Positions 54,434 through 62,711 of a DNA stretch of 64,000 nucleotides are shown in pieces. The translations under genes were made by a program, and so were the position numbers. Source of the stretch: Periweissella beninensis (lineage in GTDB: Bacteria > Bacillota > Bacilli > Lactobacillales > Lactobacillaceae). How positions within the stretch are numbered: the stretch's first letter is position 1; every line of letters starts with the position of its first letter. The DNA lies in the NCBI RefSeq assembly GCF_016908275.1, contig NZ_JAFBDN010000001.1, forward strand, positions 1 through 64,000. Reading direction: 5' to 3'. The notes below the pieces were generated by a model. It was not told the origin of the DNA. It did no database searches and saw nothing but the letters and a program-made list of their open reading frames with translations.

Positions 54434-55141
54434 TTAGTCTTCGGCATTCCGCAAGAAATAGCCGACACCCCGGCGCGTTACCAACCAGACGGGATGACTA
54501 GGGTTATCTTCGATTTTTTCGCGTAAACGGCGCACAGTTACATCAACCGTCCGCACGTCACCGAAATAATCATAGCCCCAGACAATCTGTAAGAGGTGTT
54601 CGCGCGTCATTACTTGCCCGATGTGTTGGGCCAAATAATGGAGTAGTTCAAATTCACGGTGAGTCAATTCAATATCTTCACCCCGTTTAGCAACCATGTA
54701 GGCTTCGGGATGAATAACTAGATCGCCTAAGACAATATCACTACTTTCCGCTTCTTCTTCAACTTTTGGTGCGGGCGTTACCGCTTGCCGGCGCAAGTTA
54801 GCTTTAACCCGTGCGACTAACTCACTATTAGAAAATGGCTTCGTGATATAATCATCGGCTCCCATTTCTAGGCCGACTACTTTATCGATTTCGGAGTCCT
54901 TGGCGGACACCATAATGACTGGTACCGTTGACTTAGCTCGAATTTGCCGTAATACTTCCTTGCCTTCCAATTCTGGTAGCATTTGATCTAGTAAAATCAA
55001 ATCAGGTTCTTCGCTTTCAAACTTGGCTAAGGCTTCGGCCCCGTCATAGGCGGTCACCACATCAAAATTTTCTTTGGTTAAGGTAAATTTGATGATATCC
55101 GAAATTGGTCGTTCATCATCAACAACTAATATTTTACTCAT
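54434..55141 (-). CDS. walR: Response regulator WalR/VicR
   Basis: The 235-residue OmpR-type regulator has a receiver domain with phosphoacceptor Asp52 ([13 protein letters not shown]), Thr79-type switch region MVSAKDSE and Lys in YITKPFSN, and a winged-helix DNA-binding domain from about 135 ([31 protein letters not shown]). It is the first gene of walRKHIJ and is normally essential. Confidence 0.97.
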   Translation of the reverse strand: MSKILVVDDERPISDIIKFTLTKENFDVVTAYDGAEALAKFESEEPDLILLDQMLPELEGKEVLRQIRAKSTVPVIMVSAKDSEIDKVVGLEMGADDYITKPFSNSELVARVKANLRRQAVTPAPKVEEEAESSDIVLGDLVIHPEAYMVAKRGEDIELTHREFELLHYLAQHIGQVMTREHLLQIVWGYDYFGDVRTVDVTVRRLREKIEDNPSHPVWLVTRRGVGYFLRNAED

Positions 55142-55263
55142 AATTTAAATCCTTCCGCTTCTGGTAGATGAACAGGCTTATGCCTGCTTTTATTTATCAC
55201 TTAGTTTACTAATTTATATCTAACAAAGCGCACCATTACATCTACGCAACTAAAATTAAATAA

Positions 55264-55273
55264 ATTATACCAT
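55264..55273 (-). promoter_or_regulatory. Extended -10 promoter of the wal operon
   Basis: On the minus strand TGGTATAAT is an extended -10 element about 120 bases before walR. No good -35 is visible. A CAGGC/GCCTG hairpin lies in the leader at about 55171-55185. Confidence 0.5.
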
Positions 55274-55579
55274 ATATCACTAAGCGGGCGCGCATCGCAT
55301 TGTGATGTTATCTTTGTTAAGTTTTTGTAATGTTTCATTATTATATGAAGATAAAAGTTGTGGACGGTAATTCTGATTGGACAGCGTGGTCTTAGTTTGA
55401 ACGGTGACTATCGGACATTGGTTTAAATCTGATCTCGGTGAGTGTCACACTCTAAACATGTTTCAAGTAACAAATCGTTCTCTTAAGTTTAATTTTTTGG
55501 TAGCTTAATAACTACTGCTAAAATCAGTCCTTAATGCGCATTATTTTAACGTTGCTTGGCACACTCTTAAAAAAAAGCT
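55274..55579. other. Intergenic region between the wal operon and the tRNA genes
   Basis: Nothing that looks like a gene is present. The sequence has mixed composition with no repeats, no ORF with an RBS and no terminator. The wal -10 element lies at one edge and the tRNA promoter at the other. Confidence 0.5.
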
Positions 55580-55608
55580 TGCATCCGTTTTTTCTACGTG
55601 GTATTATA
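55580..55608 (+). promoter_or_regulatory. Promoter of the tRNA-Lys pair
   Basis: TTGCAT (55580-55585) and TATTAT (55603-55608) are 17 bases apart, 24 bases before the first tRNA. Confidence 0.7.
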
Positions 55609-55632
55609 GTCTCTGTTGTTAAGACGACATAT

Positions 55633-55705
55633 GGACAGTTAGCTCAGCTGGCAGAGCAACGGACTCTTAATCCGTGGGTCCAGGGTTCGATCCCCTGACT
55701 GTCCA
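55633..55705 (+). tRNA. tRNA-Lys (CTT)
   Basis: A 73-base cloverleaf with acceptor GGACAGT/ACTGTCC, D arm AGCTCAGCTGGCAGAGC, anticodon loop ACTCTTAAT (anticodon CTT), T arm with GGTTCGATCC and discriminator A. CCA is not encoded. It is followed 47 bases later by an identical copy. Confidence 0.96.
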
Positions 55706-55752
55706 TTACCACGCGAAGTGGTACCCCCTTATGGGACACATATTTACTGCAT

Positions 55753-55825
55753 GGACAGTTAGCTCAGCTGGCAGAGCAACGGACTCTTAATCCGTGGGTC
55801 CAGGGTTCGATCCCCTGACTGTCCA
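55753..55825 (+). tRNA. tRNA-Lys (CTT), identical second copy
   Basis: All 73 bases are the same as the gene at 55633-55705, in the same direction, and flanking bases (ATGG before, CAT after) are partly shared. The two are probably one transcript, ended by the hairpin at 55832-55879. The repeat suggests a local duplication. Confidence 0.96.
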
Positions 55826-55831
55826 TCATAT

Positions 55832-55879
55832 CAAAAACTGCACCAACCATTTATACAAGTGGTTTGGCGCAGTTTTTTT
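55832..55879 (+). terminator. Intrinsic terminator of the tRNA pair
   Basis: AAACTGCaCCAACCA / TGGTTTGGcGCAGTTT forms a 15-bp stem followed by seven T. Confidence 0.85.
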
Positions 55880-55891
55880 GTGGCTAAAAAT

Positions 55892-56257
55892 CTATTTAGC
55901 GGTCCGCTTCAAACACGCTTGCCAGGTCGCTTCGTGAAACCCAACTAGCACTTGCTGATCATCAGTTATTAAGATTGGCCGCTTAACTAACATGCCATCA
56001 CTGGCAAGTAGTTCATATTGTTCCGTCGTCGATAAATTAGCTAGTTTCGCTTTTAAATTTAGTTGCCGATAGACTAACCCACTCGTATTAAAAAACCGTT
56101 TTAATGGCAAACCACTTTGGTGATGCCATTTTTTAATTTCCAACACATTTGGGCGTTCATCTTTGATATCCCGTTCAGCAAAGACAAAGTGATTAGCTAA
56201 CAACCACTTGCGCGCCTTGGCACAAGTACTACATTTTTTATAGCAAATAAATAACAT
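55892..56257 (-). CDS. ArsC/Spx-family thioredoxin-fold protein
   Basis: The 121-residue protein has the CSTC redox or structural motif at residues 9-12, the fold of arsenate-reductase family proteins, and the LVKRPIL segment near 90. It resembles YffB/ArsC-like proteins more than Spx itself, because the MVTLYTSPSC start of Spx is absent. It could be a glutathione- or thioredoxin-linked reductase or an RNA-polymerase-binding regulator. No arsenic genes are nearby. A weak GGAGG-type site (CCGGAGGAAG) precedes the ATG. Confidence 0.85.
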   Translation of the reverse strand: MLFICYKKCSTCAKARKWLLANHFVFAERDIKDERPNVLEIKKWHHQSGLPLKRFFNTSGLVYRQLNLKAKLANLSTTEQYELLASDGMLVKRPILITDDQQVLVGFHEATWQACLKRTAK

Positions 56258-56422
56258 CGCGCTTCCTCCGGTCTTTTGTTACCATTTTGTAATCTTAATT
56301 AATTCAAAATTTATTTTTATTCAGTATACCTCAACTTAGTTAATTTAGTATACTTGTACTGTGAATGAATTGTTATTTTAGAATAAATAAACGATTTAAA
56401 TTTTATTAAAAGGATGTATATA

Positions 56423-57949
56423 ATGTATTTTTTTGTCGATACGATTGTTGATACGCAAAAGTCCGGGATTGAACATGCAATTATTCGCCGGCTTGAATTA
56501 TTCAAAATGCATAATAAAGATGCAAAAATCATAACTACGAACTACCATCGCACTGTCTACGCTTCATTAACGACTGATGGTTTAAATAACGATGTCATTA
56601 ATCTGTTTGATTACTATCAAAAGGTCGCTGATGTTCCCTTCACCCCAGCAACATTAGATACCCTCGTTTTACCGGAGCATGCACTCCTTAAAAAAAGCGT
56701 AAATCATCAATACCAAGTGGTATTAAACCATAAAGTAATCATGCAAATCACGACGTTTGCCGATACCCAAAAACAAATTGACTTGATTCGCTATCTTGAT
56801 GATGAAGGCAAAACCATCTATATCGATTATTATGATATTCGTGGCTTTTTGAGTAAACGTGATCACTATGATACCAATAATGATTGGCTAACTGTTGAAC
56901 AGTGGCTAGATGTCACTGGTCAACCAGTCATCGAAAATTATCATCAAATTAATTTTGATAATAAGGTCGACGTGACCGTCTATCGCTTACGTGGTAAAGA
57001 TAACGTCTGGTATACCTTTGATGGGGTCCAAGGCTACATGCGCCATTTCTTTGATGAGCTAAACCTTGCATATAATGGCCACAATGCTTTTATTTTTGAC
57101 CGTGCTTCGGAAACAGCCTGGGCCTCAACCCACATGGTAACACCTAATTATCCGATTGGCCATTTCCATAATAGCCATGTCACTGATACGGATGATATCA
57201 TGCATTCCAGTTTGAACGGCTTTTTCACCTTCATGATTAAAAACCAAGACCATTTCCACTACATGATTTCGGCTACCGATACCCAAACCAAAGATGTTTT
57301 AGCACGGTGGCCTAAAATGCGGGCCATCACGATTCCGGTGTCTTATGTTAGCGATGCCCAACTTGCCAATCAGGTTGATTTTGCCAAGCGTGAAAAGCAT
57401 ACCTTAATCGTGGCTGCGCGGCTCGCCCCCGAAAAACAACAAATCGATGTTGTTAAAGCGATGGTTCAAGTACGCAAGCAAGTTCCTGATGCGCGTGCTG
57501 AATTTTGGGGTTACCCCAACGGCGATTACGGCGATCAAGTCAAAAAAGCGATTAAAGAAGCGCACCTAGAAGATGTCATCAGTCTTAAAGGTTACAGCTC
57601 AACGGTTAACCAAGAAATGGATCGGGTGGGCCTAAGTGTCCTTTCATCACGTATGGAAGGTTTCTCGTTATCAATTCTCGAAGCCCAATCACACGGACTA
57701 CCACAAGTGGTTAACAACGTGAAATATGGTCCTAGCGACTTAGTCATTGATGGTCAAGATGGATTCTTAGTCGAAAATAATAATATTGACATGCTTGCGG
57801 CCAAAATCATTGCCATTATGAGCGATGAACAGCTACAAACAACCCTATCTGCGAATGCCTATACTGATGCCCGCCGTTATTCCGCTGAAAACGTCTGGCG
57901 CCAATGGCAAGTTGTCACTGATGATTATGAAAATAATTATTTAAAATAA
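56423..57949 (+). CDS. GtfA-like protein O-glycosyltransferase (catalytic subunit)
   Basis: The 508-residue GT4-type enzyme resembles GtfA of serine-rich-repeat protein glycosylation and the Lactobacillus plantarum GtfA/TagE5 proteins: an N-terminal MYFFVDTIVD..SGIEHAIIRRLELF, an inserted beta-meander domain (about 95-200) and a C-terminal nucleotide-binding domain. VAARLAPEKQQIDVVKAM binds UDP-sugar and EGFSLSILE gives the EX7E motif with Glu412 and Glu420. It would add GlcNAc to Ser/Thr with its partner. The ATG at 56423 is preferred because AAAGG lies nine bases before it. The partner gene follows 19 bases later. Confidence 0.85.
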   Translation: MYFFVDTIVDTQKSGIEHAIIRRLELFKMHNKDAKIITTNYHRTVYASLTTDGLNNDVINLFDYYQKVADVPFTPATLDTLVLPEHALLKKSVNHQYQVVLNHKVIMQITTFADTQKQIDLIRYLDDEGKTIYIDYYDIRGFLSKRDHYDTNNDWLTVEQWLDVTGQPVIENYHQINFDNKVDVTVYRLRGKDNVWYTFDGVQGYMRHFFDELNLAYNGHNAFIFDRASETAWASTHMVTPNYPIGHFHNSHVTDTDDIMHSSLNGFFTFMIKNQDHFHYMISATDTQTKDVLARWPKMRAITIPVSYVSDAQLANQVDFAKREKHTLIVAARLAPEKQQIDVVKAMVQVRKQVPDARAEFWGYPNGDYGDQVKKAIKEAHLEDVISLKGYSSTVNQEMDRVGLSVLSSRMEGFSLSILEAQSHGLPQVVNNVKYGPSDLVIDGQDGFLVENNNIDMLAAKIIAIMSDEQLQTTLSANAYTDARRYSAENVWRQWQVVTDDYENNYLK

Positions 57950-57968
57950 TATAAAAAGGAGCTTTACT

Positions 57969-59480
57969 GTGCATTATTTTATTAATTACTCCCTTGTTGA
58001 TATTAATAGTTCGATCGAACACGCAGCGTTAATGCGCTTAAAATTATTCAAAAGTAATAATCTTGCTGCTAAATATATCACTTTAAATTGGGACTACCTA
58101 AATCCATTACGGGTTAAAAACCAAGATTTAACTGATGCTGATGTTGTTAACATGTATGATTTCTTTGCCAACACCGCCCAGTTTAAACAAACCCCGCGCC
58201 ATCACCTAGCAGACTTACCACTCCCCAACGCGTGGACGTGGGACAATAGCGATGCTAATCAAGCAACCATTAAAGAAGGTGATCGCGTGCGCGCCAAAGT
58301 GCACTACATTCCCGGACTCGTTGAAACAACTGGTAAAATCGATTACTACGATACCTTTGGTAAGCATTACCGGACTGAATACTGGGATCCCCGGGGCTTT
58401 TTAATCAGTGCAGAACTTTACAGTGCCCAGGGCAACGTTTTGGAACAGGTCCTATATGACGTTAACACGGAGCAACCCGTTTTAACGCGGTTCTTCCACG
58501 TCGTTGACAATCAGGTGGTCCTATATCGTCTACAACTTAATCACGCTGGCCAAACATATACATTTAATCATGAAAATGCGCTTATCAGCTTTTTCCTCAA
58601 CGTCTACACCCAAGCTGATGATGCTGCCGTGCTGTATGTTGACCGCCCTAATTTAGCCCAACCGGTATTGGAAATGCGCCAAACGGTTCAAAAAGTCCTC
58701 ATGGTACCGACATTACATACAAGTGATCCCGATGATCAAGTAACGGCTAACTTAAACAATGAATACTACTATAGTATCTATGAACACTTGCGTGATTTTG
58801 ATGCCGTCCTAGTGGCAACCGAACACCAAGCCCAAGACTTACGGCGGTGGTTAGGTGGTAGTGCTGATGATCTTACTTCAACTAAAACGCCGATTTATGC
58901 CGTTAGTCGGGCGATTACTCATCCGACTGCGCCAACTGAACCCAAAACGGCGGGTAAAATCATCTATGCCGGTTTGTTAAATGATTATGAAGCGCTAAAA
59001 GATATCGTTGTCGCTTATAGTAAAGCGAAAAAAGAATTTCCCCACCTTTCATTGGTGATGGCCGGCTACGGTGAAGCGTATGAACAACTGAAAAATGATG
59101 TTGCCAAGCAAAACATTGCCGATATTAGCTTCCCCGGTTATCTCCAAACACCAGCTTTAGCACAAGAATTAAAGACGGCCGCTTTATTTTTAACCACTCA
59201 AAAAGGGGATGTGCAACCACTAACATTGTTACAAGCCTTGAGCTTTAGCACACCAGTAATTAGTTATGCCTTTAACTACGGCCCTCGTGATATCGATCCA
59301 GATCAACAGGCGATTGTGACTGTCAGCCCGCGGAAACGGTCCCTCCTCGTAAAACAGGTAGTGCATTTCTTTGCCACATCTGACCACCAAGCCCAACAAC
59401 AGGCCGCGGCCACGATCGCCGCTAACTACTCACCAACTAAAGTACTAGCACAATACCAAGCAACTGGTTTGCTTGGTTAA
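57969..59480 (+). CDS. GtfB-like co-activator of the O-glycosyltransferase
   Basis: The 503-residue protein starts with GTG after AAAGGAG and is related to GtfA over its whole length (MHYFINYSLVD..SSIEHAALMRLKLF). The active-site EX7E motif is DX7Q here (Asp414, Gln422 in GDVQPLTLLQ), so it is probably not catalytic. In known GtfA/GtfB pairs the second protein recognises the acceptor and stabilises GtfA. It follows gtfA by 19 bases and precedes a third gene closely. Confidence 0.82.
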   Translation: MHYFINYSLVDINSSIEHAALMRLKLFKSNNLAAKYITLNWDYLNPLRVKNQDLTDADVVNMYDFFANTAQFKQTPRHHLADLPLPNAWTWDNSDANQATIKEGDRVRAKVHYIPGLVETTGKIDYYDTFGKHYRTEYWDPRGFLISAELYSAQGNVLEQVLYDVNTEQPVLTRFFHVVDNQVVLYRLQLNHAGQTYTFNHENALISFFLNVYTQADDAAVLYVDRPNLAQPVLEMRQTVQKVLMVPTLHTSDPDDQVTANLNNEYYYSIYEHLRDFDAVLVATEHQAQDLRRWLGGSADDLTSTKTPIYAVSRAITHPTAPTEPKTAGKIIYAGLLNDYEALKDIVVAYSKAKKEFPHLSLVMAGYGEAYEQLKNDVAKQNIADISFPGYLQTPALAQELKTAALFLTTQKGDVQPLTLLQALSFSTPVISYAFNYGPRDIDPDQQAIVTVSPRKRSLLVKQVVHFFATSDHQAQQQAAATIAANYSPTKVLAQYQATGLLG

Positions 59481-59499
59481 ATCGAAAGGAATTTACGCA

Positions 59500-60324
59500 A
59501 TGGTTGATGAACTTACATTTAAACGCGAACTTAATGATATTCAAGACGAACTAGTAACCTACCATAATACTAATGGGGCTTACCAACTATTTAAGCTTTT
59601 TGGCGAAAAGTATGCCGATTTATTAGTGGTAACGGATACTGAAGACACCATCCACCGCTATTTTAGCGACACGATCGCGATGACGCTCTTTAATGCCATT
59701 GATGCGCATGATTGGAGCGTCGAAGTTGAACACTTAGCGCTCCCAATTAGTCAGTATTACTTTATTAAGGCTGAGTTATTAGACGCGAAAGATGATAACT
59801 ACGCGGAGGCGCTCCTTAATTATGGTATAGGCCTAACCCTCGAACCAACCAACGTGCCAGCCGCTTTAAAAGTCGTGGCTTTAGCAACCCGCCACCAAGA
59901 TTGGCCGACTGTTCAAAAATGGGCCACTTACGCTTGGCAATATGCATATCAGGTGGCTGATGTGGCCGCGGTTTTTGAAGCCCTTGCTAACTATACGTAT
60001 AGTTATCAACATAACGCCCATGTTGGGGTGGTTTTACTAACGATTAGTTGCGCCTTTAACGAAACAAATGGCCGGATAGCCAAACTAAGCACGTGGAACG
60101 AACAGCTATCCTTGCCACTTGATGACTTAACGGACGCTGACTTTGCCTTAGTTACCGATGCAGGCTTACCAATTAATTATAATGAAGCGATCGAAGTCGC
60201 CTTAACCGAATTTGGAACGACATTACTCGAAATGGAACTCACGGCACAAGCTAAAACCCTCTACCAAGATTTACTAACATTAACAGATGATGAAGATTAT
60301 GCTGAAATCTTATCAGAATTGTAA
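59500..60324 (+). CDS. Cytosolic helical (TPR-like) protein of the glycosylation cluster, unknown
   Basis: The 274-residue protein is acidic, has no signal peptide or membrane segment, and is predicted to be all helical with repeats of the YFIKAELLDAKDDNYAEALL and WPTVQKWATYAWQYA type, which look like tetratricopeptide pairs. No family is recognised. The ATG at 59500 follows AAAGGA by nine bases and lies 19 bases after gtfB, so the genes are one operon. Its place beside gtfAB suggests a chaperone or acceptor-delivery function, which is an inference. Confidence 0.6.
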   Translation: MVDELTFKRELNDIQDELVTYHNTNGAYQLFKLFGEKYADLLVVTDTEDTIHRYFSDTIAMTLFNAIDAHDWSVEVEHLALPISQYYFIKAELLDAKDDNYAEALLNYGIGLTLEPTNVPAALKVVALATRHQDWPTVQKWATYAWQYAYQVADVAAVFEALANYTYSYQHNAHVGVVLLTISCAFNETNGRIAKLSTWNEQLSLPLDDLTDADFALVTDAGLPINYNEAIEVALTEFGTTLLEMELTAQAKTLYQDLLTLTDDEDYAEILSEL

Positions 60325-60395
60325 CAAAGCCGGGTGATTGTTAAAGTTTTGTTACCATAACAGAAAACTGTTCGGCTTTAACTTGTTTTTTAAAT
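60324..60395 (+). terminator. Possible terminator of the gtfAB operon
   Basis: GTTAAAG/CTTTAAC encloses an AACAG/CTGTT hairpin, with CGGCTTT..TTGTTTTTT after it. The structure is extended and imperfect. Confidence 0.45.
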
Positions 60396-60411
60396 AAAAA
60401 TAAAGTATGAT
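60383..60411 (+). promoter_or_regulatory. Promoter of the Ala-rich protein gene
   Basis: TTGTTT (60383-60388) and TATGAT (60406-60411) are 17 bases apart. A long leader of about 95 bases follows, then AAGGAGA before the ATG. Confidence 0.6.
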
Positions 60412-60514
60412 TAACATTGTTTAAACCACATTGTTATTTTTAATTAATTTTAGATTTTTAATTTTAATTAAGCGTGGTTAATATTTTTAACACACATTTT
60501 AAGGAGACATTTTC

Positions 60515-62206
60515 ATGAAATTAAAGAACGTTCTTTTCTCATCTGTTGCCTTGGCTGCCATCGTTGCACCAGTCGCAACTCCTATCGTCGCTAATGCAGA
60601 TACTGCTTCTGATGCAGCTGATGCTGTTACTTCATACGGTGCTGCTAAATCTTCAGCTGCTCCATCAACGGTTGCTGATTTCAGCCTAGCTGCTTCTTCT
60701 GCCGCTGCTGCGCTTACAACTATGAAGAGCCAAGCCGCTGCTTTGAGCGCTGCTTTGCCAAGTTATGCATATGCTAAAAATGCTGCTGATTTAGACTTAG
60801 CAAAACAAACTGCTGCTAACTCAGCTGCTTATGCTAAAGTTGTTGCGAACGCATCAAGCTTTGCAACTGCTGCTACTAGCTATGCTAACAGCTCAGTTGC
60901 TGCACTTAGTTTAGCTGCTAAGACAGTTGCTGCTAAGTCTGCTGCTAAGTCTGCTGCTGATGCTGCCTCTACTGCTGCTAAGGATGATACTACTAAGTCT
61001 ACTGCTGCTAAGTCTGCTGCTGATGCTGCTAAGTCTGCTTACAACGCTGCAGTAGAAGCTTCTACTGCATATCCAGCAGCTTCAACTGCATTGCCTGCAC
61101 AATTAGCCGCTGTTTCAGCCATTGCTAGTGCTAACGTTGCCGCTGCTCAATTTGACTTGACAGATGCCCCTGCCGTGACTGCTACTAAGTCATTTACAGT
61201 AACATCTGTTAATAGCGATAATTTAAAGCTTGATGATGCTGATGTTACACCAGTTCAAAAAGTAGCTGTTTATGATTTACCAACATCTACTGATTCTGTG
61301 GCTGCTTTGTTTGCTGCTTCTACGGCTGCTTCAGGAGCAACATCAGCAGTTCCTGCCGGTGCGTTGTTTGCTGCAGCAACTGATACTGATGCTACTTCAT
61401 TTGCTGCTAAATTTGTAACTACTGCAGCCGTTCTAGTAACACCATCTTCTGATGCTAAGGCTGTTAATGCTAAGACTGTTGCTGCTGCTAAGGCTGCTTC
61501 TGCTGCCGATAAAGCTAATGTTGCTTCTGCTGCTCTTTCATCAGCAATCGTAGCACAAACTTCTGTTGCTTCTGCTGCTTCTGCTGCTTACACTTCAGCT
61601 TTAAACAGCTCAGCATACGCAGCTAACAAGACTACTCTTGATCCATTGTCAGCCGCTGCTTCTTCAGCTGCTGCTAACGTTGACACTACTTCAGCAGCTG
61701 TTTCAACTGCTACTGTAGCTTCAACTGCTGCTGCTAAGGCTGCTAATGCTGCCAAGGCTAAAGCTGCTAAGACTACTAAGGCTGCTAATGCTGCCAAGGC
61801 TAAAGCTGCTAAGGCTGCTAAGGTTGCTAATGCTGCCAAGGCTAAAGCTGCTAAGACTGCTAAGGCTGCTAATGCTGCTAAGAAGGCTGCTGCTAAGAAG
61901 GCTTCTAAGAAGGTTGTTATGAAAGCTAAAGCTGCTTTGAAGAAGGCTAACGCTGCTAACACAGCCGCACAAAAAGCTTTGAAGAAGGCTAACGCTGCTA
62001 ACACAGCCGCACAAAAAGCTTTGAAGAAGGCTAACGCTGCTAACACAGCTGCTAAGACTGCTTCAAGCAAGGCTGCTAAGAAGGCTGCTTCAGCTAAGGA
62101 TGCTCTTGCTGACGCTAAGTTAGCTGCTGCTAACGCCCAAACTGCTAAGGTTTCAGCTGATAAAGATTTCTCAGCTGCTAAGGTTAAAGCAGGTATCACA
62201 GAATAA
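60515..62206 (+). CDS. Secreted Ala/Ser/Lys-rich repeat protein, likely glycosylation target
   Basis: The 563-residue protein has a clear signal peptide (cleavage after VANA at residue 28). Alanine is by far the main residue. Residues about 30-240 are Ala/Ser-rich and helical, about 225-300 hold a short beta-type segment (TKSFTVTSVNSDNLKLDDAD), and 408-540 hold 14-residue repeats rich in Ala and Lys. There is no LPxTG motif, LysM or GW module; the basic repeats may bind wall polymers or DNA. The many Ser/Thr in Ala context are typical acceptors for GtfA/GtfB enzymes encoded just upstream. No SecA2/SecY2 genes are seen. Function is not known. Confidence 0.75.
   Translation: MKLKNVLFSSVALAAIVAPVATPIVANADTASDAADAVTSYGAAKSSAAPSTVADFSLAASSAAAALTTMKSQAAALSAALPSYAYAKNAADLDLAKQTAANSAAYAKVVANASSFATAATSYANSSVAALSLAAKTVAAKSAAKSAADAASTAAKDDTTKSTAAKSAADAAKSAYNAAVEASTAYPAASTALPAQLAAVSAIASANVAAAQFDLTDAPAVTATKSFTVTSVNSDNLKLDDADVTPVQKVAVYDLPTSTDSVAALFAASTAASGATSAVPAGALFAAATDTDATSFAAKFVTTAAVLVTPSSDAKAVNAKTVAAAKAASAADKANVASAALSSAIVAQTSVASAASAAYTSALNSSAYAANKTTLDPLSAAASSAAANVDTTSAAVSTATVASTAAAKAANAAKAKAAKTTKAANAAKAKAAKAAKVANAAKAKAAKTAKAANAAKKAAAKKASKKVVMKAKAALKKANAANTAAQKALKKANAANTAAQKALKKANAANTAAKTASSKAAKKAASAKDALADAKLAAANAQTAKVSADKDFSAAKVKAGITE
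61736..62059 (+). repeat. 42-bp tandem repeats in the Ala-rich protein gene
   Basis: Two blocks have a period of 42 bases (14 codons). The first, from 61736, has four copies of KAANAAKAKAAKTT-like units. The second, from about 61934, has three copies of ALKKANAANTAAQK, two of them identical in all 42 bases. Both blocks have the same period but different sequence. Such repeats change length by slipped copying. Confidence 0.85.
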
Positions 62207-62237
62207 TTAACGTTATTCTTAACTAACTGCAATCATT

Positions 62238-62275
62238 AAAAAAAGAAGCTGAGACGTTTGTCTCAGCTTCTTTTT
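62238..62275 (+). terminator. Intrinsic terminator of the Ala-rich protein gene
   Basis: AAAGAAGCTGAGAC-GTTT-GTCTCAGCTTCTTT is a perfect 14-bp stem with T-tail, 32 bases after the stop. Confidence 0.9.
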
Positions 62276-62329
62276 CGGTGTTTTCGCATTGGTATTACCC
62301 CTATCTGCGTACAATAATCAGTCCGTCGC

Positions 62330-62545
62330 TTAGCGCTTTGACGAAAGTAATTTGCTGAGGCGTTTATACATGATACGTCTAATATGCCCATGCGCGACGT
62401 CAATGATCTTCATATAACTTATATTAAGTATTAATAAATCTGCTATACATTCATAAATACAGCAGCGAATCCCACTTCGCGTATGGTACGCGTAAAACTC
62501 ACATAATTCGATTGCCATTTTTCTTACTATTGTTTGCTTAGCCAT
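62330..62545 (-). CDS. Small basic protein, 71 residues, unknown
   Basis: The ORF from the ATG at 62545 has AAAGGGG 11 bases before it and codes for a basic, Cys- and Ile-rich peptide starting MAKQTIVRKMAIELCEFYAY and ending KRLSKLLSSKR. No family is recognised. A longer version would start 75 bases upstream without an RBS. Arg, Lys and Cys richness could mean a nucleic-acid-binding or metal-binding peptide, but the ORF may also be non-functional. Confidence 0.4.
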   Translation of the reverse strand: MAKQTIVRKMAIELCEFYAYHTRSGIRCCIYECIADLLILNISYMKIIDVAHGHIRRIMYKRLSKLLSSKR

Positions 62546-62711
62546 CGTTTTGTCCCCTTTAAATAATTTGGTACTAATATAATACGGATTGCCTTGGCTA
62601 AGTGACTTAAAATTTATCATGCTAAAGTTTACCGCCCATTATGTTATCTATTCGCAAGTGGGTGTACAATAAAGCTATTCAGTTTTTGATTTTAGCGTAA
62701 AGGAGTCCCAC

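Noticed and set aside
61736-62059. 42-base repeats as a CRISPR array
   Set aside because: The units are directly joined, without spacers, and lie inside a coding frame with a 14-residue period.
61588-62232. Minus-strand ORF of 214 codons inside the Ala-rich gene
   Set aside because: Repetitive GCT codons keep all frames open. The sense frame has a signal peptide, RBS and promoter, the antisense one has none.
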